Shown here piece by piece: positions 30,487 through 37,054 of a stretch of 43,160 bases of DNA. A program made the position numbers and the translations under genes. Source of the stretch: a virus. The DNA lies in the IMG/VR virus record IMGVR_UViG_3300046690_000686, positions 1 to 43,160 of that record; one strand, 5' to 3'. Position 1 is the stretch's first letter. Each line of letters starts with the position of its first letter. The notes below the pieces were generated by a model. That model made no database searches. It was not told where the DNA came from and saw only the letters and a program-made list of their open reading frames with translations.

Positions 30487-30497
30487 TACCGCCAGTT

Positions 30498-31790
30498 GTG
30501 TACCTCTCGCCCCATGTGACGAAACCGGCCGCACTCGCCCTCCTCGCCGCCCTCCTCGTCCCCGTCGCTGCCTCAGCGCAAAACGCAGTCGCCTACCGCG
30601 TGGGCCCAGGCCTGCAGCTCAGCTGCGGCACCAGCGCGCCGACGGCGTCACCCTCGCGCGGCATCCTGTGGTGCAAGAGCACCGATAGCAACAAGCTCCA
30701 CTATACGGACCCGAGCGCCAGCGATATCGCTCTTGGTGCCGGCGGCAGCGGCGGTGGCGCCTCGACGCTCAAGCTGACGTACGCGGCTGGTGCAGCGGCG
30801 GCTGACAGCATCCTCGCGCTCGACTCGACGCGCGGGCCGATGATTCTCCGCGACGGCGCATCCACCATCGGCAACCTTCTACAGGTGCAGAACAGCGGCG
30901 CCTCGACCTCCTACTTGCTCATCGCTGGCAACGCCACGCAGCAGATCAAGAGCGCGCAGGCGGACGGCGCCGGCAACGTCGGGACGCGCGTGGACACGAC
31001 CACCAATTACGCGACCGGCAAGATCTTCCAGCTCATGTCGAACGCCGTCGAAAAATGGTCGTGGCAAGCGGCGACGGCCAACATGCCCGCCAATGCCGTC
31101 TTGTCAGGCGCCTCGAGCGCAACCAATACGACGGCGCTGACGATGACAACGAACGTCGCCGACGGCGCCTCGTCCATCGCGCTGAAGGTGAACAACTCGG
31201 CGGCGTTGTCGACGGCCGGGGCCAAGTTGCTCTCACTGCAGTCAAACGGCGTCGAGCATGTCGCTATCACGCTCGGTGCACTGAACCTGCTGAACTCCAG
31301 CTTCACCAACTTCGGCTTTCAGAACGCCAATGGGACTGGAGTCGTCGGTCAGGGCTCGTCGCTTTACCTGTATTCGAACAACTCTGGCACTCTCGAGATT
31401 CTCGACTTCAATTACCTGCGCCCATCATCTGACGGTCGCCTCGCGCTTGGATCTTCGGCTCAGCGTTTCAGCGGTCTCTACAACAACGGCGCGCTCTCGG
31501 GCAAGTACACCAACCAATCGGGCACCACCTACACCATCGGAGCCGGTGACTTCATCGTCGGCATGAGCAGCACGAGCGCGCGCACCGTCACGCTGCCCGC
31601 TGCCAATGCCTTCGCCGCTGGGCAATTGCTCATCGTGCAGGACGAAGCCAACAACGCCGCGACCAACAACATCACGATCAACCGCGCCGGCGCCGACACG
31701 ATCAACGCCGCTACCAGCATCACCATCACCGCGAATTCTGGTCGCCGCCTCTTCTACAGCGACGGCACATCGAAGTGGTTTGCCCAGTGA
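30498..31790 (+). CDS. Fibre-like protein with N-terminal signal peptide
   Basis: The 430-residue product begins with a typical Sec signal: a basic start (VTKP), the hydrophobic stretch AALALLAALLVPVAASA and a likely cut at ASA-QN. The mature part looks like a phage tail fibre: GILWCKSTDSNKLHYTD, repeated N/T/G/S-rich beta strands and an end with TYTIGAGDFIVGMSSTSART, then LFYSDGTSKWFAQ. Fibres are normally made in the cytoplasm without signals, so a secreted fibre is unusual. The start is GTG at 30498 or GTG at 30516; neither has a ribosome binding site. Confidence 0.7.
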   Translation: MYLSPHVTKPAALALLAALLVPVAASAQNAVAYRVGPGLQLSCGTSAPTASPSRGILWCKSTDSNKLHYTDPSASDIALGAGGSGGGASTLKLTYAAGAAAADSILALDSTRGPMILRDGASTIGNLLQVQNSGASTSYLLIAGNATQQIKSAQADGAGNVGTRVDTTTNYATGKIFQLMSNAVEKWSWQAATANMPANAVLSGASSATNTTALTMTTNVADGASSIALKVNNSAALSTAGAKLLSLQSNGVEHVAITLGALNLLNSSFTNFGFQNANGTGVVGQGSSLYLYSNNSGTLEILDFNYLRPSSDGRLALGSSAQRFSGLYNNGALSGKYTNQSGTTYTIGAGDFIVGMSSTSARTVTLPAANAFAAGQLLIVQDEANNAATNNITINRAGADTINAATSITITANSGRRLFYSDGTSKWFAQ

Positions 31791-31801
31791 AGGGGGACAG
31801 C

Positions 31802-32224
31802 ATGCGCCGGCTCGTATCAGCGCTTTTTTCGTTCGGCCTCGTGGTCGCGCTTGGGACGCTCGCGCGTTCGGACACGGCCAAGGGGCCTCGGAAGTTCTCC
31901 GTCGGCGTCGGCCAGCCGGCGAGCGGCCGCGTGGTGCGCGGCGCCACGGCTCCCGGCGGCACGCTCACGGTCACGCGCGCGAGTATCACGGTGCAGGCCG
32001 ATGGTAGCCAGGTCATCACGCTCATCTACCAAAATGGCGCCAATGCCATCGTGTCACAGCGCACGCTGCTCATCGACTCGGCGTGTTCGCGAATCGTCGA
32101 CAACATGGGCAACGTCGTGTTGGCGAGTGGGCCGACGACGGAATGCTCAGCGGCGTCGGCGTTCATCACGCAGGTCGATTCCAGCATCAACGCCGCTGCA
32201 ACGGGCGGCAAGCTCAATCTCTGA
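31802..32224 (+). CDS. Secreted protein (140 aa) with signal peptide
   Basis: AAGGGGGA lies upstream of the ATG. The start MRRLVSALFSFGLVVALGTLA is a signal peptide, cut probably after residue 21-25 (ARS-DTA). The mature part is beta-rich and basic first (GPRKFSVGVG, TLTVTRASITVQADGSQV) and has two cysteines. No family is recognised. It lies between the secreted fibre-like protein and the holin-like gene, so it may be made with them. Confidence 0.6.
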   Translation: MRRLVSALFSFGLVVALGTLARSDTAKGPRKFSVGVGQPASGRVVRGATAPGGTLTVTRASITVQADGSQVITLIYQNGANAIVSQRTLLIDSACSRIVDNMGNVVLASGPTTECSAASAFITQVDSSINAAATGGKLNL

Positions 32225-32616
32225 TGGCCGTGATCGCCGGCAAGGACCGCCGCGGCCTGGGCGAGATCGTCACGCTGGCGACCATCCTCGTGATCATCGG
32301 CGGCGTCGTCATCGTCGAGCTCTTCGTCACGCACACCGCCTCGACCGAGCTGATCGTCGTCCTCGCCGGTGTGGGCGCGGCTCAGGGCGCTCGCGGTGTG
32401 CAATCGGCGATGGAGCGCGGCGCTTCCAGCGAAGTGCGCAACCATGAGTCATCGGAGCTGCGCGCGGCCGCCGAACGCTTCGAGAAGGCAGTCGAGCGCG
32501 TCGAGGCGCTGGCTGATGATTCTCGCCGCGCTGCCAGCGAGCACCAGCGCCACAGCATGGAGGTCATCGAACGCCTCATGACGGCGGCGACCAGGATCCC
32601 AAGGGGTGAACCATGA
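32224..32616 (+). CDS. Holin-like membrane protein with coiled-coil tail
   Basis: Two hydrophobic segments close together (IVTLATILVIIGGVVIVELF and ELIVVLAGVGAAQGA) are followed by a long charged coiled coil (SSELRAAAERFEKAVERVEA). Size (130 residues) and position near the endolysin make a holin the best guess; the coiled coil is an extra. The ATG overlaps the previous stop. Confidence 0.6.
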   Translation: MAVIAGKDRRGLGEIVTLATILVIIGGVVIVELFVTHTASTELIVVLAGVGAAQGARGVQSAMERGASSEVRNHESSELRAAAERFEKAVERVEALADDSRRAASEHQRHSMEVIERLMTAATRIPRGEP

Positions 32617-33506
32617 TCAAGCTGCAGTATGTCTGGGACCACCGCGCCGGTATCGCCGCCTCATTCATGGCGGCGGCGACCGCCTATTCGTTGGCCATCG
32701 CGACACCGCTGGCGCGCGTCATCAAACGGCCTGATGCGGCCGCCACCTGGTGGAAGCGCGCGGCGTACGATCTCTTCATCGATACGCCCTCGTGGCTCGC
32801 GGCGCTCGGGCGCAGCGGCATTCTCGGGGGCATCTTCAACCTGCCCGGAGTGCCTTCGCGGTTGCCCTTCGACAACCCCACGAGGGCGGCGTCGCAGGTG
32901 ATGCGAGCTCGCAAGGTCCTTGCCTCTGAGGACGCCAAGATGAACATGCGCCCGCCGGGAGGCGGCAATGGTGGCGGGGGCGGCGGGGGCGGCATGGTCA
33001 AGATCGAGCAGAAAAAAGTGACCATGCGGACCCCCGGCATACTGCTCCCGTTCCTGATCGCCCTCGGCCTCGCCGGCATGCTGGCGGCCGCCAGCGGGTG
33101 CGGCACCGCGGGCGCGCAGGCGCTGGGGCGCTGCGAGATGAATACGATCCCGCAGGTGCTCGAGGGTCTGCTCGTGCGCGTGGTCGCCGCCCTGTTCATG
33201 CCCGGGGCCGATTGGACCGCGCAGCTCGAGCAGGCCGGCAAGGATGCGGCACCGGGACAGGTGGGCTGCCTTGTCCAGGCAGTCAGCGGCTTCATTGAGG
33301 ACCTGACCAGCAAGCGCGGCCAGGCCGATGATCGGTTCATCGAGGCCCGGCGCCGCGGGCGTACGTTCCTGGATGCACACCCTGCGTCCGCCAATTGCGA
33401 ACCACTACCGGAGCGTAAGTTACCGTCGCTGCTTGAAGAGCAAGAAGGCGCTCGCTTCGGGGGCGGCGGAGCTACCGCATCGTTTAGTGCGCCGGGCGTG
33501 CACTAG
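32613..33506 (+). CDS. Membrane protein with Gly-linker and internal lipobox (297 aa)
   Basis: It starts with a hydrophobic segment (IAASFMAAATAYSLAIATPLA), then a soluble part, then a Gly-rich linker (residues ~117-127). After this comes MRTPGILLPFLIALGLAG followed by MLAAASGCGTAG: a second hydrophobic segment ending in a lipobox-like A-S-G-C. An in-frame ATG at 33024 (MRTPG) could give a separate lipoprotein of about 160 residues. A spanin-like job is conceivable, but no family is recognised. Confidence 0.55.
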   Translation: MIKLQYVWDHRAGIAASFMAAATAYSLAIATPLARVIKRPDAAATWWKRAAYDLFIDTPSWLAALGRSGILGGIFNLPGVPSRLPFDNPTRAASQVMRARKVLASEDAKMNMRPPGGGNGGGGGGGGMVKIEQKKVTMRTPGILLPFLIALGLAGMLAAASGCGTAGAQALGRCEMNTIPQVLEGLLVRVVAALFMPGADWTAQLEQAGKDAAPGQVGCLVQAVSGFIEDLTSKRGQADDRFIEARRRGRTFLDAHPASANCEPLPERKLPSLLEEQEGARFGGGGATASFSAPGVH

Positions 33507-34283
33507 ATGCGCATCGCCCTGCTCAATATCTCGGCGGCGCGCAATGACGATTTCGAGGTCATGGCGAAGGCGCTGACGATCTATCTGTCGCGCGACGTCG
33601 GGCCGGCCTGGGAGCGTAGCGAGTCAGAGGTCAAATTCATGCCGGGCCTTCAAGAAGCGCCGGCGGGATGGAGCCCGCTGGTCATCTTCGAGGCACCAGA
33701 CCAGCCGGGCGTGCAGGGGTATCACGACGTCGACGAGCAGGGCCGCCCCTACGGGCGCGTCTTTCGTAGCTGCATCCCTGGCGGCGCGGTGCTGTGCGAT
33801 CCCACGGGAAAAGGCGCGGCCATTGCGCCGGTCGCCGCGCATGAGGTGGCCGAAATGCGCCTCGATGAGCTCGCCAATTCCTGGTTTGACGGTCCTCTTC
33901 GTGACCCATACACCGGCCACGACTACAGCCAGGTGGCGGGCGAGATCGGCGACCCCGTGCAGGAGCTGACGTATCCCATCTCCGTCGACGGTCAGCTCGT
34001 CGACGCGTCAAACTTCGTCTATCCCGCATACTTCAATCGCCGCGCCGCCACCGGCGAACGCTTCGATCACCTGCGGGCACTGACGGCACCGCTGACGCTG
34101 GCTCCTGGCGGCTACGTCATCGTGCGCGACGCCAAGGCCGAGCGGCAGGTGTTCGCGCGCCTCTTCGGTCGCGCCCGCCATGCCAAGCCGACCAAAATCA
34201 CATCGCCGACGCCGCCGGCGGAGTGGCGAGAGGAGATGAAGAAGCTGCGCGGCGGGCGCACCAAGCGGCGGCTGGCTGGCTGA
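33507..34283 (+). CDS. HEVAE-motif protein, putative zinc metallopeptidase-like (258 aa)
   Basis: The central block VAAHEVAEMRLDELANSW resembles the 'HEVLEM..DP' motif of a predicted metalloprotease family; a histidine and glutamate appear but the second histidine of HEXXH is absent. The GYVIVRDAKAERQ and a basic C-terminus (KKLRGGRTKRRLAG) follow. A role in cell-wall or surface-protein processing during release is possible; catalytic activity is not shown. Confidence 0.5.
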   Translation: MRIALLNISAARNDDFEVMAKALTIYLSRDVGPAWERSESEVKFMPGLQEAPAGWSPLVIFEAPDQPGVQGYHDVDEQGRPYGRVFRSCIPGGAVLCDPTGKGAAIAPVAAHEVAEMRLDELANSWFDGPLRDPYTGHDYSQVAGEIGDPVQELTYPISVDGQLVDASNFVYPAYFNRRAATGERFDHLRALTAPLTLAPGGYVIVRDAKAERQVFARLFGRARHAKPTKITSPTPPAEWREEMKKLRGGRTKRRLAG

Positions 34284-34957
34284 TGTCGCGCGCAAGCCGC
34301 TTGCGCCTGCTCGGCATGGGGACGCATGCGCGCATGAATACGCCCATGATGCGACCGGTTCTCGAGCGTAACGCCTGGCGCTTCATCGCGGGCATGTCCA
34401 TCGACGCCGATGGAGCGCCCCACGCGTATGCTCTCAACGGTTCGGGCAAGATCGGCCTCGACAACATCGCCAACGCCGGCACGCCGACGCGCTGGTGGGC
34501 CCTCGCCTGCGATGGTACGGGGAAGCCCTTTATCCAGGGACCGAACGACCCAGCCCCAGGCTACGCCGTCTCACAGACGGCTCTGCGGGACATGACGAAG
34601 GCGCTCAAGGACCCACGCGGCTACGTCGACGCTTCGACGGTGCCCTACGTGGTCTCGCCGCCCGAGCTGCTGGCCGCTGGGATACGGCTCGGCGACCTGG
34701 CGACGGTCAAATACGCCGACAAGGTGGCGCACGCCATCATCGCCGACATCGGCCCGTATGCGCACTACGGCGAAGGCTCGCCGGCGCTCGCTCGGCTGCT
34801 CGGCATACCTGACTCGCCGCGCTCGGGTGGGGTGACGAGCGGGGTCACGTACATTTTCTATCGGGGCTCGCGCGCCGTGCCGGCGTGGCCCCGCGACCCG
34901 GTGGAATTTCAGGCGGCCGCCGCTCGCCGGTATGCGTCGTGGGCGAATGTGGCGTGA
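34283..34957 (+). CDS. GH75-like glycoside hydrolase, candidate endolysin
   Basis: The 224-residue product shows a series typical of GH75-like proteins: AYALNGSGKIGLDNIANAG, WWALACDGTGKP, DPAPGYAVSQTAL, DPRGYVDASTVPYVVSPPEL, then LGDLATVKY and AIIADIGPYAHYGEGSPALA. The DIGP and GEGS blocks include the likely catalytic acids. GH75 enzymes cut beta-1,4 glycosidic bonds (chitosan); in a phage this suggests cell-wall glycan cleavage at lysis. It has no signal peptide and lies after the holin-like gene. The ATG overlaps the previous stop. Confidence 0.75.
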   Translation: MSRASRLRLLGMGTHARMNTPMMRPVLERNAWRFIAGMSIDADGAPHAYALNGSGKIGLDNIANAGTPTRWWALACDGTGKPFIQGPNDPAPGYAVSQTALRDMTKALKDPRGYVDASTVPYVVSPPELLAAGIRLGDLATVKYADKVAHAIIADIGPYAHYGEGSPALARLLGIPDSPRSGGVTSGVTYIFYRGSRAVPAWPRDPVEFQAAAARRYASWANVA

Positions 34958-35121
34958 GAGAGTGCCGGGCGAAGGCCGACCTCGAGCTCTGCCAGCATGA
35001 GGTGGAGCGCTTCCGCGCCCGCGAGCAGGTGCACCTGGCAACGATTCGCGAGCAGGCGCGGCGGATCAGGCAGCTCGAGCGCCAGCTGGTCGACAAGCGT
35101 GAACGGCGGCGCAAAACTTGA
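34954..35121 (+). CDS. Short coiled-coil protein (55 aa)
   Basis: The GTG overlaps the previous stop (GTGA). The product is one continuous charged helix (LELCQHEVERFRAREQVHLA, then REQARRIRQLERQLVDKRER), a coiled coil with one cysteine at the start. No membrane segment is present. Its role near the lysis genes is unknown. Confidence 0.5.
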   Translation: MRECRAKADLELCQHEVERFRAREQVHLATIREQARRIRQLERQLVDKRERRRKT

Positions 35122-35158
35122 CACCCATGGCCAGGGCGGTGTGAAGCTGGAAGACCCG

Positions 35159-35809
35159 ATGCTTGCCCGCGCCTTGGCCATCGCCGCCATCCTCCTCGCC
35201 GCTTCAAGCGCGCGCGCGGACGAGACCAGCGCCGCCAAGGAGATCTACGAGCGCGGCGTGCGCTACTACAACCTCGGGCAGTTCGAGGACGCGCTCGACG
35301 CCTTCCGGTCCATCTACTCGATCGACCGCCCGCAGCTGCTGTTCAACATCGCCCAATGCCAGCGGCAGCTGAAGCAGTACGAGGCCGCGGCGCGCAGCTA
35401 CCACGCCTTCCTCGCAAGCAGCCCGGGCAGTGACGATGCGGCGACGGCGGCGCGCATGGCGCAGGAGATGGACGCTCGGACGACGGCGGCCCAACTGCCG
35501 CCCGCTGCGACGAACCCAGCGCCCGCCGGGCCAAGAGCTCCGGCTCCGGCGCCGGCCGATCGCCGCCGGCCGCTGCGACTCGCCGGCATCGCCGCCGGCG
35601 GCGTCGGGCTCGGCCTGGTCGCCGCCGGCATAGCCTTCGCCGTCGTCTCTGGGCAGGCCGGGGAACAGGCGTGGCATGGCGCCGCCTACGACTACGACGC
35701 CGACCAGCGGCGCGGTGGCTTCCGCTCGGGGGCCATCGCTAGCTTCGTGATCGGCGGGGTCGCCGTCGCCGCCGGTTCCACCCTGTGGATCCTGGGGCGG
35801 CGCCGATGA
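35159..35809 (+). CDS. TPR-repeat protein with signal peptide and C-terminal TM segments, host-like
   Basis: The 216-residue product starts with a signal peptide (ALAIAAILLAASSARA-DE). It then has a tetratricopeptide-like block (AKEIYERGVRYYNLGQFEDA, then LLFNIAQCQRQLKQYEAAAR), a Pro/Ala linker, and two hydrophobic segments (IAAGGVGLGLVAAGIAFAVV and IASFVIGGVAVAAGSTLWIL). This layout is common among myxobacterial cell-envelope proteins and rare in phages, so it looks like a captured host gene. The ATG at 35159 follows GGAAG; GTG at 35141 is an alternative start. Confidence 0.75.
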   Translation: MLARALAIAAILLAASSARADETSAAKEIYERGVRYYNLGQFEDALDAFRSIYSIDRPQLLFNIAQCQRQLKQYEAAARSYHAFLASSPGSDDAATAARMAQEMDARTTAAQLPPAATNPAPAGPRAPAPAPADRRRPLRLAGIAAGGVGLGLVAAGIAFAVVSGQAGEQAWHGAAYDYDADQRRGGFRSGAIASFVIGGVAVAAGSTLWILGRRR

Positions 35810-36207
35810 GAGCGCTGGCCCTCGCGCTGGTGCTCGTCGCCGGCTGCACCGAGCCACCACGCGACGGCGCACTCGCGTGCGGCTCGAACGCGGCGCACCC
35901 CTGCCCCGACGGATATGACTGCGTCGAGGGCCGCTGCTACGTCGTCAGCCACGTATTCGACATGAGTGCGGCGATGGAGTCACACGACATGACGCTCCCA
36001 CCCTCGCCGTCGTCGGATATGGACGATCCCGATCAGGGACAAGGATGCGGGACCGTAGGGCAGCCCTGCTGCATCTACGCGTGCACGGTCGGGCTGGTCT
36101 GCACGTTCAGCGATATCAGTTGCGGTCTGCCGGGATTCTGTCGCGCGAGTTCTGAAGCAGCGGGCTACCTGTGTAGCGATGGCTCGTCGTGTGGGCCGTG
36201 CCCGTAG
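35806..36207 (+). CDS. Phage-encoded cysteine-rich lipoprotein 2
   Basis: The 133-residue product begins MRALALALVLVAGC, a short signal ending in a lipobox (V-A-G-C). The mature part has CPDGYDCVEGRC near the start and many cysteines, and it ends SDGSSCGPCP. This C-terminal end matches lipoprotein 1 (SDGFCAPCG). An acidic, Met/Ser/Asp-rich linker lies between. It overlaps the TPR gene (ATGA), so both are co-transcribed. It is likely a moron affecting the cell surface. Confidence 0.75.
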   Translation: MRALALALVLVAGCTEPPRDGALACGSNAAHPCPDGYDCVEGRCYVVSHVFDMSAAMESHDMTLPPSPSSDMDDPDQGQGCGTVGQPCCIYACTVGLVCTFSDISCGLPGFCRASSEAAGYLCSDGSSCGPCP

Positions 36208-36208
36208 A

Positions 36209-36355
36209 CTAGAAGCGGACGGTGAACGCGCCTGGCGGCGGCGTAGCGTTGTTCGGGATGCAGTAGGCCACGCCGATGCCCATAGCGATGGCAAAGATCA
36301 CGAGGACCCACCACTTGGCCAGCCACGCAATCGTTACGCCCGTCATGCCGGGCAT
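36209..36355 (-). CDS. Small membrane protein on the opposite strand (48 aa)
   Basis: The product MPGMTGVTIAWLAKWW is followed by one strong hydrophobic helix (VLVIFAIAMGIGVAYCI) and a short NNATPPPG end. It stands alone and antisense, tail to tail with lipoprotein 2. No clear ribosome binding site is visible. A superinfection-exclusion peptide is one possibility. Support is modest. Confidence 0.4.
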   Translation of the reverse strand: MPGMTGVTIAWLAKWWVLVIFAIAMGIGVAYCIPNNATPPPGAFTVRF

Positions 36356-36409
36356 CGTACCACGGTCGGTAGCAACTTCCCGCCGCCAGCGCCGATAACC
36401 GATCAGCTG

Positions 36410-36694
36410 ATGGCCTGCCGCACCTGCAACGACGTCGGCCCCTGCGATAGCTGCGGCGGGAGCTCGAGCCGCGAGGCGCTCATGGGCACCGCCGGCGCGC
36501 GCGGCGGCTTCTGGGCCATGGACGTGAAGCGCCAGCTCGGCCGCCAGCGCCCGCCCAAGTGGCCACCCTTCGAGGGCCGCACGCGTGACATTGCCCTGCG
36601 GAAGGTGGCTGACCTGGGAGGTGACGAGGCGACCCGCGAGGCGCGAGCGCGCCACTGCTGGGACCAAGCGCGACGCGAGTACGAGGGCTCGTGA
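36410..36694 (+). CDS. Small zinc-knuckle protein (94 aa)
   Basis: The ATG at 36410 opens CRTCNDVGPCDSCGGSS, three to four cysteines in a compact zinc knuckle, followed by a basic and helical part (VKRQLGRQRPPKW; RKVADLGGDEATREA). The frame is open further upstream but without plausible protein. The gene ends 10 bases before the tRNA. No family is recognised. Confidence 0.45.
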   Translation: MACRTCNDVGPCDSCGGSSSREALMGTAGARGGFWAMDVKRQLGRQRPPKWPPFEGRTRDIALRKVADLGGDEATREARARHCWDQARREYEGS

Positions 36695-36704
36695 ATCGTG
36701 TCAG

Positions 36705-36790
36705 TGCCGGGGACGGGAATCGAACCCGTACGCCGCTTGCGCGGCCTGGGATTTTAAGTCCCATGCGTTTACCAATTTCGCCACCCCGGC
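36705..36790 (-). tRNA. tRNA-Leu(UAA)
   Basis: On the minus strand the 86 bases fold as a class II tRNA: acceptor GCCGGGG/CCCCGGC, a D-arm with GGTAAACGC, anticodon arm GGGACTTAAAATCCC with UAA in the loop, a long variable arm (GGCCGCGCAAGCGGC) and T-arm ACGGGTTCGATTCCCGT. The discriminator is A, and CCA is not encoded. The gene is complete and could be active. Its anticodon arm is copied in the adjacent attP-like region. Confidence 0.95.
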
Positions 36791-36792
36791 TT

Positions 36793-37005
36793 GATATCCC
36801 CCCGGTGACGTCGAAAACCGGGGGAGAATAATCCGCCAACTATTTGACTTTCATGGTCTATTTTTCGTAATACTGGGGATTTTAAGTCCCCGTTGAATTT
36901 AATGATTTCGCGTACTTGGAAGCGAAATAACACCCCGAAACGGCCTTTTCTCTCCTCGGGAGTCCCACGATATCCCCCCGGTCCGGGGGGATATTTTCCC
37001 CCGGT
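36793..37005. other. Probable attP: core with paired arm-type sites
   Basis: The core candidate is GGGGATTTTAAGTCCCC at 36875-36891, a 5-bp stem with a 7-base loop; 15 of its bases equal the anticodon arm of the tRNA-Leu at 36748-36762. Around it are repeats of CCCCCGG: GATATCCCCCCGGT at 36793-36806, AACCGGGGGA at 36816-36825, GATATCCCCCCGGT again at 36969-36982, its inverse CCGGGGGGATAT at 36983-36994 and TTCCCCCGGT at 36996-37005. Two sites left and three right of a core next to the integrase gene is the layout of a tyrosine-recombinase attP. The palindrome at 36970-36994 followed by TTTT might also end transcription. Confidence 0.75.
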
Positions 37006-37054
37006 CCCCGACAGGGGATGTTCTGTCTCCTGGCGGCGGTGGCGGCGACGGCGG

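Noticed and set aside
30476-30495. Sigma-54 promoter (GG...GC) at the repeated element
   Set aside because: The GG to GC distance is one base short of the required spacing, and the other copy at 13981 lacks the GG.
36844-36873. Promoter TTGACT-18-TAATAC in the attP region
   Set aside because: The -10 box matches weakly and no gene starts downstream on that strand.
36970-36998. Simple intrinsic terminator
   Set aside because: The palindrome plus TTTT could end transcription, but single copies of the same repeat lie on both sides of the core without T-tracts, so arm-type binding sites explain more.
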